Part shown: positions 14,751 to 22,676 of the stretch, piece after piece
Numbering within the stretch: the stretch's first letter is position 1
How the letters are laid out: every line of letters begins with the position of its first letter
Notes under the pieces: model-generated
Database searches by the model: none
The model's input: the letters and a program-made list of their open reading frames with translations, nothing else
What the model was told of the DNA's origin: nothing
Assembly (NCBI RefSeq): GCF_000612725.1
Contig: NZ_HG964462.1
Span: 62,001 to 126,000, forward strand
DNA length: 64,000 bases
DNA from: Mycolicibacterium austroafricanum
GTDB lineage: Bacteria; Actinomycetota; Actinomycetes; Mycobacteriales; Mycobacteriaceae
Direction of reading: 5' to 3'
Translations under genes and position numbers: made by a program

Positions 14751-15200
14751 CTAACCGGCTCCGGGTAACGGGCAGCCCGGATCGGGCACGTCGATCGCCA
14801 GCGGGGTGGCGGGTGGGTTCGCGTAAAGCACCCACATCACCAACGGCTCCGCGCCTTCGTTGCGGCCTACGTGTACGTAGCCCGGCCCGCTGGCCTCGCT
14901 GATCGGCGCACCCGCACCGTAGACACCGTCGACCGCGCAGGATGCCGCCGCGTAATGCGTCAGCGTGCCCGCTCTGACCACCGCGAACACGTCCCCCGGG
15001 TGGTAGTGCCAGCCGGTGGTTCCGCCCGGGGCGATGGTGATCATCCGGGCGACGTAACTCTTGCCGTCGACCGAAGACTCCGACAACGTGACCGCGTCGA
15101 CCCCTTCGCCGGGGGTGGCCGATGCGCCGGCGGAACCCACCGCCGCCACCGCGGCCACCGCGACGCCGCTCGCCATCCACAGCCGTTGGGCCAGTCTCAT
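14751..15200 (-). CDS. Secreted cupin-domain protein
   Basis: A 149-residue protein with an N-terminal Sec signal (MRLAQRLWMASGVAVAAVAA, probable cleavage after GSAGASA) and one cupin barrel. Cupin motif 1 is visible as GWHYHPGDVFAVVRAGTL, with two His that could bind metal, and motif 2 near GYVHVGRNEGAEPL. ATG at 15200 is preferred because it begins the signal peptide directly, although no strong RBS is seen. Function is unknown. Confidence 0.8.
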   Translation of the reverse strand: MRLAQRLWMASGVAVAAVAAVGSAGASATPGEGVDAVTLSESSVDGKSYVARMITIAPGGTTGWHYHPGDVFAVVRAGTLTHYAAASCAVDGVYGAGAPISEASGPGYVHVGRNEGAEPLVMWVLYANPPATPLAIDVPDPGCPLPGAG

Positions 15201-15361
15201 GATCAATGAGAATGGCACAGCCCATCGCACCCGTCGGGCGTTTGCGCGGGTTACCGCGCCGGCGGTCCTGGCCATGACAGATGGCCGGTTCACCCACGAC
15301 GTGCGCTGAGCGCACGCCGGGCCGTATCGGCTGCAGTCGCCGACCGGTAGCCTTATGGCCG

Positions 15362-16435
15362 ATGAGCGATCGCGCCGAACAACACGGCATTTCCTATGCG
15401 TCGGCAGGTGTGGACATCGAAGCAGGCGACCGAGCCGTCGAACTCTTCAAGCCACTTGCCAAGAAGGCCACGAGACCCGAGGTGAGAGGTGGCCTCGGCG
15501 GTTTCGCCGGCCTGTTCGCCCTGCGTGGCGACTATCGGGAGCCGCTGCTGGCGTCGTCCACCGACGGTGTCGGCACCAAGCTCGCCGTCGCGCAGGCGAT
15601 GGACAAGCACGACACCGTCGGTATCGACCTCGTCGCGATGGTCGTCGACGATCTGGTCGTGTGCGGGGCCGAGCCGCTGTTCCTGCAGGACTACATCGCG
15701 GTCGGGCGCACCGTGCCCGAGCGGGTCGCCGAGCTGGTGTCGGGAATCGCCGACGGCTGCGTGCTGGCCGGCTGCGCGCTTCTGGGCGGGGAGACCGCCG
15801 AGCACCCCGGTCTGATGGCTCCCGACCACTACGACATCTCCGCCACCGGCATCGGCGTGGTCGAGGCCGACGACGTGCTGGGGCCCGACCGGGTGCGGCC
15901 CGGCGACGTGATCATCGGAATGGCCTCCACCGGCCTGCACTCGAACGGGTACTCGCTGGCCCGCCACGTACTGCTCGAGATCGACCACATGAACCTGGCC
16001 GGACACGTCGAGGAGTTCGGCCGCACCCTCGGTGAGGAACTGCTGGAGCCGACGCGGATCTACGCCAAGGACTGCCTGGCGCTGGCCGCCGAGACGCAGG
16101 TGCGGACGTTCTGCCACGTGACCGGCGGCGGACTGGCCGGAAACCTCGAGCGGGTCATCCCGCACGGGCTGGTGGCCGAGCTCGACCGGGGCACGTGGAC
16201 ACCGGCACCCGTGTTCGGCATGATCGCCCAGCGCGGCCGCATCGAGCGAGCCGAGATGGAGAAGACCTTCAACATGGGCGTCGGGATGGTGGCCATCGTC
16301 GCGCCGGAGGACACCGATCGCGCGTTGGCCGTCCTGACCGCCCGTCACCTGAACTGCTGGACCCTCGGAACCATCGAGAAGGGCGGCAAGGACGGTCCAC
16401 GAGCAGTGCTCGTGGGACAGCACCCCAGGTTCTGA
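15362..16435 (+). CDS. purM: Phosphoribosylformylglycinamidine cyclo-ligase (AIR synthetase)
   Basis: A 357-residue ATP-dependent enzyme forming aminoimidazole ribonucleotide from FGAM, the step after PurL. AIRS-fold signatures are clear: SYASAGVDIEAGDRAVELFK, the substrate/ATP loop GFAGLFAL ... STDGVGTKLAVAQ, MVVDDLVVCGAEPLFLQDYI, GGETAEHPGL and HVTGGGLAGNLERV. ATG at 15362 is the family start. A TAGCCT lies 8 nt upstream. purF lies about 1.7 kb before it, with two minus-strand genes in between. Confidence 0.96.
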   Translation: MSDRAEQHGISYASAGVDIEAGDRAVELFKPLAKKATRPEVRGGLGGFAGLFALRGDYREPLLASSTDGVGTKLAVAQAMDKHDTVGIDLVAMVVDDLVVCGAEPLFLQDYIAVGRTVPERVAELVSGIADGCVLAGCALLGGETAEHPGLMAPDHYDISATGIGVVEADDVLGPDRVRPGDVIIGMASTGLHSNGYSLARHVLLEIDHMNLAGHVEEFGRTLGEELLEPTRIYAKDCLALAAETQVRTFCHVTGGGLAGNLERVIPHGLVAELDRGTWTPAPVFGMIAQRGRIERAEMEKTFNMGVGMVAIVAPEDTDRALAVLTARHLNCWTLGTIEKGGKDGPRAVLVGQHPRF

Positions 16436-16459
16436 CGCTCCTCGGACGGGCTGGCGGCG

Positions 16460-16645
16460 TCAGCGCCGCCAGTCGTCCTCGTCCGCCCAGCTCTCATCGG
16501 GCGACGGATCGCTGCCGTTGAGGCGGTCGTTGTCGGGAGCGTTCGACAGCTCGCGCTGAAGCCGCTCAAAATCGGTCTGCGGTGAGCTGTACTTGAGCTC
16601 ACGTGCAACCTTGGTCTGCTTTGCCTTTGCCCGGCCGCGGCCCAT
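16460..16645 (-). CDS. DUF3073 small basic protein
   Basis: A 61-residue protein with a basic N-terminus (MGRGRAKAKQTKVARELKY) and an acidic C-terminus (DESWADEDDWRR), the hallmark of the actinobacterial DUF3073 family found next to purM. ATG at 16645 is used rather than an upstream in-frame start because the family begins MGRGRAKAKQ and a GAGGGGG tract precedes it. It is convergent with purM. Function is unknown; the basic tail suggests nucleic-acid binding. Confidence 0.9.
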   Translation of the reverse strand: MGRGRAKAKQTKVARELKYSSPQTDFERLQRELSNAPDNDRLNGSDPSPDESWADEDDWRR

Positions 16646-16780
16646 TGGGGGAACCCCCTCGCGCAATAACGGAGCGGCCCAATCACTAGGCGGCTCCGAT
16701 CTGAGTGTGTTTATTGTCCTGCGGCCACTTTACCGTGCCGCGCGGCGAACCGCTGGCAGGCCCTCTTGCGGGCCCGTCAA

Positions 16781-17866
16781 CTACGCGGTTCCGCCGCGGA
16801 GCCGGTCCACCGCCAGCCGTCCCGCCCCCACGCCGTCGGCGGGCGGCATCGAGTCCGGGTCGATTGTGGCGGCCGCGTGCACCTCACCTCCGGTCGTCAG
16901 CGCGGTGTCGGCGGGCAGCCCACGCTTGAGCAGCGCCAGGGCGATCACGCCCTCGTCGACGTGGTCGACGACGGTGCCGAGCCGGCCCACGGTGCGGCCG
17001 CCGGCCAGCAGCGGGTCGCCGGTGGAGGGCCGGTCGGATGCGCCGTCGAGGTGCAGCAACACCAGCATGCGTGGCGGTTTGCCCAGGTTGTGGACGCGCG
17101 CGACGGTCTCCTGGCCGCGGTAGCAGCCCTTGTCGAGGTGCACCGCCCCGACGCCCGGGCCGCCGATCCAGCCCACTTCATGAGGAATGGTGCGCTCGTC
17201 GGTGTCCACCCCGAGACGCGGTCGACGGGCGGCGACGCGGTGCGCTTCGTACGCCCAGACCCCGGCGGGCCGGACCCCGGCGGCCACCAACCTGTCGCGC
17301 CACGCCGCGAGCTCGTCGCGCGGCACCACGACGTCCACCTCGACCGCAGGCCCCGGCAGCCGCCGGATGAAGCCGCCGCCGGGCAGTTCGACGGCGCTGT
17401 TGGGGGCCGGCAGTGCGGGCAGGCCCACGGCGTCGAGTACTGCGGGGTCGGTCAGACCGGGCCCGAGCAGCGACAACACGCCCAGATCGGCAGGTTCGAC
17501 CACGACATCGGCCCAGAACACCATCTTGCGGAGGAAGCTCAGCAGCGGCTCCCCGCGCCACGGCTCGGTGTCCAGAACGGTGCGCCCGTCGAGCTGGGTC
17601 TGCACCCAGTGATCTTCGACACGGCCCTGCCCGTCGAGGCTCAGATTCTCGGTCACGGTGCCGTCGGCGAGGTCGCTGACGTGCTGGCTGGAGATCGTGT
17701 GCAGCCACGAATTGCGTTCGGCTCCGGTCAGCGACAGCACCGCCCGGTGCGAGCGGTCCACGACGACCGCGCCCTGCGCGGCGGCCCGTTGCTCGCCGAG
17801 CGGATCGCCGTAATGCCAGACCGCGCCGGCGTCGGGTCCAGTGTCGGGTGCGGGTACGGCAGACAT
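16781..17866 (-). CDS. ygfZ: Folate-binding YgfZ/GcvT-family protein
   Basis: A 361-residue homologue of YgfZ/IBA57, folate-dependent proteins that support assembly or repair of Fe-S enzymes. The diagnostic KGCYRGQE motif is present (Cys248), followed by TVARVHNLGKPPR. ATG at 17866 is preceded at 6 nt by TAGAGT (17878-17873), so the transcript is probably leaderless. It is divergent from the aminodeoxychorismate lyase-like gene, a pairing that places two folate-related genes back to back. Confidence 0.92.
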   Translation of the reverse strand: MSAVPAPDTGPDAGAVWHYGDPLGEQRAAAQGAVVVDRSHRAVLSLTGAERNSWLHTISSQHVSDLADGTVTENLSLDGQGRVEDHWVQTQLDGRTVLDTEPWRGEPLLSFLRKMVFWADVVVEPADLGVLSLLGPGLTDPAVLDAVGLPALPAPNSAVELPGGGFIRRLPGPAVEVDVVVPRDELAAWRDRLVAAGVRPAGVWAYEAHRVAARRPRLGVDTDERTIPHEVGWIGGPGVGAVHLDKGCYRGQETVARVHNLGKPPRMLVLLHLDGASDRPSTGDPLLAGGRTVGRLGTVVDHVDEGVIALALLKRGLPADTALTTGGEVHAAATIDPDSMPPADGVGAGRLAVDRLRGGTA

Positions 17867-17917
17867 ACTGCAACTCTACGATTCACGCGGTCGTGGCCGG
17901 GTCTACGCTGATGCCTC

Positions 17918-18799
17918 ATGGCTGACCATCCGGGCGTCGTCGTCACCCTCGACGGGCAGCTGCACGATCCCGATGCCCCGCTGCTGTACGCCGACGACCT
18001 CGCGGCGGTGCGCGGTGACGGGATCTTCGAGACGCTTCTGATCCGGGGCGGCCGCCCGTGTCTGCTCGACGCCCACCTGGGCCGATTGGCGCACTCCGCG
18101 CGACAGGTCGATTTGCCGCCACCGGACGCCGCGCGTTGGCATGCGGCGGTGGGCATCGCCGTCGACAGCTGGCTGCGCACAGGCGGCGACGAAGGGGTGC
18201 TGCGGCTGGTTTACAGCCGTGGCAGGGAGCACGGCTCGGACCCCACCGCGTACGCCACGATCGGCTCCGTGCCGGCGCGGGTCGCCGACGTCCGGCGCAA
18301 CGGCCTGGCGGCGCTGACCCTGCAACGCAGCCTGCCCGCCGAAGGCGTCGACGCGATGCCGTGGCTGCTGGCGGGTGCCAAGACACTGTCGTATGCGGTC
18401 AACATGGCGGCGCTGCGGCACGCCGAGCGCCACGGCGCCGGTGACGTCATCTTCATCAGCACCGAGGGGCACATCCTGGAGGGGCCGCGCTCCACCGTGG
18501 TCATCGCCACGTCGTCCCCCGACGGGCGGACGTGCCTGCTCACCCCGCCACCCTGGTATCCGATCTTGCGTGGCACCACCCAGCAGGCGCTGTTCGAATT
18601 GGCGCGCAACAAGGGCTATGACTGCGACTACCAGGCCCTCACGCCCGCTGATCTGATTGCCGCACAAGGTGTTTGGCTGGTATCCAGCATCACGCTGGCC
18701 GCGCGTGTGCACACCCTCGACGGTAACCCGCTCGCCGCTGCGCCTCTCTCGGACGAGATCGCCGCGCTCGTCGACGCTGCGATCCTCAGCGATCGCTGA
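17918..18799 (+). CDS. Class IV PLP aminotransferase (aminodeoxychorismate lyase-like)
   Basis: A 293-residue fold-type IV PLP enzyme similar to PabC, which forms p-aminobenzoate for folate synthesis. The PLP lysine is Lys155 in AGAKTLSYAVNMAA; RGDGIFETLLIRGG near the start and EGPRSTVVIA, then the LRGTTQQALFE phosphate-binding region, complete the fold. Branched-chain or D-amino-acid aminotransferase activity cannot be excluded. Start ATG 17918 has TACGCT 8 nt upstream. Confidence 0.88.
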   Translation: MADHPGVVVTLDGQLHDPDAPLLYADDLAAVRGDGIFETLLIRGGRPCLLDAHLGRLAHSARQVDLPPPDAARWHAAVGIAVDSWLRTGGDEGVLRLVYSRGREHGSDPTAYATIGSVPARVADVRRNGLAALTLQRSLPAEGVDAMPWLLAGAKTLSYAVNMAALRHAERHGAGDVIFISTEGHILEGPRSTVVIATSSPDGRTCLLTPPPWYPILRGTTQQALFELARNKGYDCDYQALTPADLIAAQGVWLVSSITLAARVHTLDGNPLAAAPLSDEIAALVDAAILSDR

Positions 18800-18873
18800 G
18801 CGCTAAATCGGTTGTCGCCCTGTCGAAGCGCGAGTACGGTCGCCTGTACACAGGGAAGGAGGTGGTCCGAGAA

Positions 18874-18912
18874 TTGATTGACTTATGGACATGTGAGGTG
18901 GCTGCGAGCTAG
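18874..18912 (+). CDS. Candidate 12-codon leader-type ORF with perfect Shine-Dalgarno
   Basis: AAGGAGGT at 18856-18863 is an exact anti-SD match, rare in mycobacterial leaders. A TTG at 18874, 10 nt later, opens the peptide MIDLWTCEVAAS and stops at TAG 18910-18912. It is followed about 60 nt later by a very strong nested hairpin. The arrangement looks like a translated leader or small RNA rather than a protein gene. I do not recognise the element. An alternative is a non-coding RNA in which the SD-like tract pairs with something else. Confidence 0.3.
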   Translation: MIDLWTCEVAAS

Positions 18913-18971
18913 CAGCGCCGGGAGAGCGCCTGTCGCACCTGTGCGCGCTGGCGAATTCCCCGCAGTCACCC

Positions 18972-19022
18972 GGCCCCCGAGCCTCCTGGTCTTGTCCGAC
19001 CAGGAACGACGGCTCGGGGGCC
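18972..19022. terminator. Nested 12-bp plus 8-bp hairpin
   Basis: GGCCCCCGAGCC (18972-18983) pairs perfectly with GGCTCGGGGGCC (19011-19022). Inside it TCCTGGTC (18984-18991) pairs perfectly with GACCAGGA (18998-19005) around a 6-nt loop, leaving a 5-nt one-sided bulge. This is the strongest hairpin I see in the window and probably ends the transcript carrying the 12-codon ORF or the lyase gene. There is no U-tract. Confidence 0.7.
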
Positions 19023-19071
19023 GCTCCATGTCGCGAACTGCACAAATTTCAAGATCTGCAATGATTCGGCT

Positions 19072-19932
19072 ATGTCTTGCCCTTCCGTCGCGGGATGGAG
19101 GACGGCTGCCGCCGTCCTCGTCGTGCTGGCCGGTCCCGCCTGTGCGGCGCCGGTCGGGGTGACCGCCCCGACGCTGGACTCGAGCAAGTGCAGCAGGGAC
19201 GTGCTGGCCACCCAGTACCCCGGCATCCTGACGTTCGGCGCCGACCAACCCGTCTACCCGCCCTGGTACATGGGCGACGATCCGACCAACGGTGATGGGT
19301 TCGAGTCGGCGCTCGCCTACGCCCTCGCCGCGAAACTGAACTACACCGGCGACGACGTGCGCTGGGTCCGGGTGCCGTTCAACACCGCGCTCGCGCCCGG
19401 GGCCAAGACCTTCGACGTGAACCTGTCCCAGTTCTCCATCACCGAGCAGCGCAGGGCCGCCGTGGATTTCTCCACTCCGTATTTCGACGTCACGCAGGCC
19501 GTGGTGGCGGTGCGCACCTCGCCGGCCGCCGCCGTGACAACACTTGACGGACTGCGTCCGCTACGGCTCGGCGCACAGGTCGGGACCACCAGTCACACCG
19601 CCGCGACCGAGCTGGGCGGAAGTGTCCCGGTGCAGGCGTACAACACCAACGTGGACGCCAAGATGGCGCTGCTCGACGGTGAGATCGACGCGATGGTCGT
19701 CGACCTGCCGACGGCGCTGACCATGGCCGAAGAGCTTCGGCACGGTGTCCTGGTGGGGCAGCTCCCGGCCGACGGCGAACACCTCGAGCAGTTCGGCATC
19801 GTCCTGTCGCACGGCAGTCCGCTGACCCGCTGCGTGTCCTGGGCGGTCGACTCGCTGCGCGAGGACGGCACGTTGGCGGGTCTTCAGAACCGGTGGTTGA
19901 CGGACACCGGACCGGTCGCCGTGTTGCGCTAG
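19072..19932 (+). CDS. Secreted family-3 solute-binding protein (amino-acid ABC type)
   Basis: A 286-residue periplasmic/secreted binding protein. A Sec signal (AAAVLVVLAGPACAAP) is followed by a family-3 solute-binding core: ILTFGADQPVYPPW, DGFESALAYALAAKL, ITEQRRAAVDFSTPYF and an inter-lobe GTTSHTAATELGG. The signal peptide contains GPACAAP, so a lipoprotein (Cys25) is possible but the lipobox is poor. No permease or ATPase gene is adjacent, so its transporter must be elsewhere, or it is a sensor. It is convergent with the lipoprotein gene, overlapping by 4 nt. Confidence 0.88.
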   Translation: MSCPSVAGWRTAAAVLVVLAGPACAAPVGVTAPTLDSSKCSRDVLATQYPGILTFGADQPVYPPWYMGDDPTNGDGFESALAYALAAKLNYTGDDVRWVRVPFNTALAPGAKTFDVNLSQFSITEQRRAAVDFSTPYFDVTQAVVAVRTSPAAAVTTLDGLRPLRLGAQVGTTSHTAATELGGSVPVQAYNTNVDAKMALLDGEIDAMVVDLPTALTMAEELRHGVLVGQLPADGEHLEQFGIVLSHGSPLTRCVSWAVDSLREDGTLAGLQNRWLTDTGPVAVLR

Positions 19933-20192
19933 CCGGCCGGACCGGGCGCCAGCGACGAGCACTCCGACATGGCGGCCTCCCAGGTTGCCGCGTCCATGCC
20001 GGGCGGAGGTTCGGACACCGGCCCGGGCGCTGCGGGAACCCCGTGCTGACTCAGGCAGTACGCGAAGGAGCCGTGACCCACGCTGGGTACCGCCGAGCTG
20101 GGCGTCGACGGCGGGGGAGCTTGTGACGGCGCCGAGCAGCCGGCCATCATCGCCGCGGCCGCGGCCAGCGCGGCAATCCCTACCCGGCGCAC
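19929..20192 (-). CDS. Small lipoprotein
   Basis: An 87-residue protein starting GTG at 20192, which shares a base with the stop codon of the nitrobindin-like gene. Residues 1-18 are a lipoprotein signal (VRRVGIAALAAAAAMMAG) ending in lipobox MAGC with Cys19. The mature part is Pro/Ser-rich, then has CLSQHGVPAAPG and a DAATWEAAMSECSSLAPG tail with two more cysteines that could form a disulfide. It resembles small mycobacterial lipoproteins of unknown function. Confidence 0.75.
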   Translation of the reverse strand: MRRVGIAALAAAAAMMAGCSAPSQAPPPSTPSSAVPSVGHGSFAYCLSQHGVPAAPGPVSEPPPGMDAATWEAAMSECSSLAPGPAG

Positions 20193-20821
20193 TAGCCGAC
20201 GAACCTCGTCAGGCGGGCGGACAGGTGCGGCACCAGACCGCCGTCGGCGTCGACGCGTTCCTCCACGTAGGCCAGATCGCCGCCCTCGATGATTCCGTAC
20301 AGCCGTTTGGCGCCGCCGACGAGCATTCCGGACTTGCTGCGCGCCAGCGCGTCGGTGACGAGTTCCCAGGACGACTGGTTCAGCGGGCGGCCGTAGAACA
20401 GTTCGATGTAGCCGGCCGAATGCGCCAGCAGCAGCTCGATGGCTTGTGACTCCTCCGGATCGCCTGGGTCGCTGACGAACCGCCAGAAACCCGTCTCCCG
20501 CAAGCCTGGCCGGGCGTACTCGCCGTCGTCGTCCAGGTGCCACGAACGGGCTTCCCAGTTGAGGTAGTCACCGCCGTCATGCGAGACCACGATCTGCTGA
20601 CCGAACCGGTAATCGCCATGGGCGGCACGGCCTTCGCCCTCGCCACGCCACACACCGACCAGGGGCAACAGCGCCAGCAGTGCATCGTCGAGGTTCGCGC
20701 CCTCGCGCAGATTGGCGGTGTCGGCCGGTAGTGGCAGATCGCCGAACACCGGGATGTTGCGCGCGGCGGTCACCCTTGCGCGCTGGGCGGCAGCGGCGAC
20801 CGCCTCGTCGCCAGAGCTCAC
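20192..20821 (-). CDS. FABP/nitrobindin-family heme-binding-type protein
   Basis: A 209-residue beta-barrel protein of the THAP4/nitrobindin (fatty-acid-binding-like) family, matching M. tuberculosis Rv0813c by context. The family GxWxGxGxG motif is present at residues 56-64 (GVWRGEGEG), and the C-terminal HLSARLTRF carries the His that binds heme in nitrobindins. Members react with NO or peroxynitrite. GTG at 20821 overlaps the stop of the upstream 32-residue membrane protein gene (GTGA), and its own stop overlaps the lipoprotein start. Confidence 0.9.
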   Translation of the reverse strand: MSSGDEAVAAAAQRARVTAARNIPVFGDLPLPADTANLREGANLDDALLALLPLVGVWRGEGEGRAAHGDYRFGQQIVVSHDGGDYLNWEARSWHLDDDGEYARPGLRETGFWRFVSDPGDPEESQAIELLLAHSAGYIELFYGRPLNQSSWELVTDALARSKSGMLVGGAKRLYGIIEGGDLAYVEERVDADGGLVPHLSARLTRFVG

Positions 20822-20916
20822 GACTCGTCAGTGACGAGGCGATAGAGCGCGTACAGCGCGAACCACGTGATCACTACGACGGCCGCCACGAGCAGAAGTT
20901 CGAAGAAGAGCACCAC
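20818..20916 (-). CDS. Single-pass small membrane protein (32 aa), leaderless
   Basis: A 32-residue protein: a hydrophobic helix (FFELLLVAAVVVITWFALYA) followed by a short YRLVTDES tail. A -10-like TAAACT (20929-20924) lies exactly 7 nt before GTG 20916, so translation would start at the mRNA 5' end. Its stop overlaps the nitrobindin-like start by 4 nt, coupling their translation. Leaderless start, membrane helix and coupling together support it as a real gene. Function is unknown. Confidence 0.65.
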   Translation of the reverse strand: MVLFFELLLVAAVVVITWFALYALYRLVTDES

Positions 20917-20929
20917 GGCGCAAAGTTTA

Positions 20930-20958
20930 GCCGCCGGGAGAATTTCTCTCCCGGCGGC
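20930..20958. terminator. 12-bp perfect hairpin terminator
   Basis: GCCGCCGGGAGA (20930-20941) pairs perfectly with TCTCCCGGCGGC (20947-20958) around a 5-nt loop. It lies after the DUF732 gene (-) and directly upstream of the promoter of the small membrane protein gene, insulating the two units. Confidence 0.75.
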
Positions 20959-20975
20959 TGGTCAAGCGGAGTAGG

Positions 20976-21296
20976 TCAGCTGACCTTCCACTCGTATTGG
21001 GGGCAGAACGCACCGGTGGCCGCACCGATGAAGTACCCGGCCTGGTAATCCGACCAGTCGGTCACGCTGGTCAGATCGGCAACCTCCTGCTCGAAAGAGG
21101 CGCCGTTGTCCCAGTCCTGGCACACCGCATAGCCCGTCTCGATCACCTGCTGGGTCTTGTCCGACGGCCAGGTGATGCCGCCGTTGCCGATCACCGTCAG
21201 GAAGTCGCCCTCCGGGTCGGCGAGAGCCGCGGGAGCGCCAATCAGAGCAACTGCGGCAAAGGCCGCCGACGCGGCGCAGGCGATCGTGATCTTCAT
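20976..21296 (-). CDS. DUF732 secreted protein
   Basis: A 106-residue exported protein with a Sec signal ending GAPAALA, then DPEGDFLTVIGNGGITWPSD. The DUF732 core is visible: a four-helix small domain with two cysteines (AVCQDWDNG and GAFCPQYEW) that likely form a disulfide. Such proteins are common, abundant culture-filtrate proteins in mycobacteria with no known function. Monocistronic by its downstream hairpin. Confidence 0.88.
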   Translation of the reverse strand: MKITIACAASAAFAAVALIGAPAALADPEGDFLTVIGNGGITWPSDKTQQVIETGYAVCQDWDNGASFEQEVADLTSVTDWSDYQAGYFIGAATGAFCPQYEWKVS

Positions 21297-21473
21297 TGTC
21301 GGTCCTATGTTGTTGTCCGCGGCGAGCCGCGCGTTGATGGTGTTGACCCGCGCCGGGCGGCGCGGGAGTTCACCATATTATTCGCCGACGACAGCTAATC
21401 CTGCAGCACTTTCACAGCAAGATCACGGCAAGGCTCGATGACGGACGCGTGAATTCACGGCGTCCCTCGCCGC

Positions 21474-21530
21474 CTTCGTCGTCACGCGCCGACTTCGTCG
21501 TCACGCGCCGACTTCGTCGTCACGCGACCT
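21474..21530. repeat. Three tandem 19-bp repeats overlapping the end of sseC
   Basis: The unit CTTCGTCGTCACGCGCCGA starts at 21474, 21493 and 21512; the third copy diverges after 16 bp. The third copy includes the stop codon and last codons of sseC (-). The near identity suggests slippage expansion just past the operon end. Confidence 0.85.
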
Positions 21531-21822
21531 TGACGTCGACCTCGTGGATCCCCGCGCCCGACGGCGCGATGCTGGCGTCACCGTTACCCGCGGGCGACAA
21601 CGCCCGCAGCGTCCAGGTGCCGGGCGCGGCGAAGAACCGGAAGTCACCGGTCGCCGACGCGACCACCTCGGCGGTGAATTCGTCCGAGCTGTCCAGCAGA
21701 CGCACGTAGGCGCCGCCCACAGCCTGGCCCGACCCGTCGACGACACGGCCGGTGATGACCGTCTCCTTCTCCAGGTCGACGCCCGCGGGCAACGTCAGTC
21801 CTTGCTTCGGTGCAGAGCACAT
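21520..21822 (-). CDS. sseC: SseC-type DUF1416 protein
   Basis: A 100-residue carboxypeptidase-regulatory-like beta-sandwich protein (MCSAPKQGLTLPAGVDLEKE, then GRVVDGSGQAVGGAYVRLLD, GDFRFFAAPGTWTLRAL). This is the DUF1416 partner that always follows the rhodanese CysA in actinobacteria and is thought to act with it in sulfur transfer. ATG at 21822 is 1 nt after the cysA stop, with the RBS inside cysA. Last gene of the operon behind the poly-Cys leader. Confidence 0.93.
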   Translation of the reverse strand: MCSAPKQGLTLPAGVDLEKETVITGRVVDGSGQAVGGAYVRLLDSSDEFTAEVVASATGDFRFFAAPGTWTLRALSPAGNGDASIAPSGAGIHEVDVKVA

Positions 21823-21823
21823 A

Positions 21824-22657
21824 TCAACTTCCCAACTCGATCGGGGCACCCACCAGGGAGCCGTATTCCGTCCAACTGCCGTCGTAGTTCTTGACGTTCT
21901 TGTGTCCCAACAACTCTTGCAGCACGAACCAGGTGTGCGACGAGCGCTCACCGATGCGGCAGTAGGCGATGGTCTCCTTCTCCCCGTCCAGACCGGCCTC
22001 GGCGTACAGCTTGGCCAGGTCCTCATCGGACTTGAAGGTCCCGTCCTCGTTGGCCGCCTTGCTCCACGGAACGTTGATGGCGGTGGGGATATGCCCGGCG
22101 CGCTGGCTCTGCTCCTGCGGCAGATGCGCCGGGGCCAGGATCTTGCCGGAGAACTCGTCGGGGGAGCGCACGTCGACCAGGTTCTTGGTGCCGATCGCGG
22201 CGATCACCTCGTCGCGGAAAGCGCGGATGCTGTTGTCGGGTTCCTTGGCGGTGTAGCTGGTCTGCGGACGCTCGACCGTGTCCTTGGACAGCGGGCGGGC
22301 GTCGAGCTCCCACTTCTTGCGGCCGCCGTCGAGCAGCTTGACGTCCTGGTGACCGTAGAGCTTGAAGTACCAGTAGGCGTAGGCGGCGAACCAGTTGTTG
22401 TTGCCGCCGTAGAGCACGACGGTGTCGTCGTTGGCGATGCCGCGCTCGGACAGCAGCTTGGAGAACTGCGCCGCGTCGACGAAGTCGCGTTTGACCGGGT
22501 CCTGCAGATCGGTCTTCCAGTCCAGTCGTACGGCGCCGGGGATGTGGCCGGTGTCGTAGGCGCTGGTGTCTTCGTCGACCTCGACGAAAACGGTCTTCGG
22601 CGCCTCGAGATTGCTCTCGGCCCAGTCAGCTGTGACCAGGACGTCGGAGCGTGCCAT
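21824..22657 (-). CDS. cysA: Thiosulfate sulfurtransferase (two-domain rhodanese)
   Basis: A 277-residue rhodanese, transferring sulfane sulfur from thiosulfate to acceptors. N-terminal domain (residues ~5-125) is the inactive one; the C-terminal domain carries the active-site loop YCRIGERS with Cys233. VEVDEDTSAYDTGHIPGAV and HLPQEQSQRAGHIPTAINVP are the paired rhodanese signatures. It is the middle gene of the DUF4395-cysA-sseC operon. Confidence 0.95.
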   Translation of the reverse strand: MARSDVLVTADWAESNLEAPKTVFVEVDEDTSAYDTGHIPGAVRLDWKTDLQDPVKRDFVDAAQFSKLLSERGIANDDTVVLYGGNNNWFAAYAYWYFKLYGHQDVKLLDGGRKKWELDARPLSKDTVERPQTSYTAKEPDNSIRAFRDEVIAAIGTKNLVDVRSPDEFSGKILAPAHLPQEQSQRAGHIPTAINVPWSKAANEDGTFKSDEDLAKLYAEAGLDGEKETIAYCRIGERSSHTWFVLQELLGHKNVKNYDGSWTEYGSLVGAPIELGS

Positions 22658-22676
22658 GTGGAGATCCTTTCGATTG

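Noticed and set aside
18856..19022. SAM-IV or other known riboswitch, or 6C RNA
   Set aside because: Conserved motifs I remember for these RNAs are absent, and the location does not fit; left as an unidentified element.
19929..20543. Long minus-strand frame covering the lipoprotein and much of the nitrobindin-like gene
   Set aside because: Only its last 87 codons, from GTG 20192, have a signal peptide and lipobox; the rest overlaps a clear gene in another frame.
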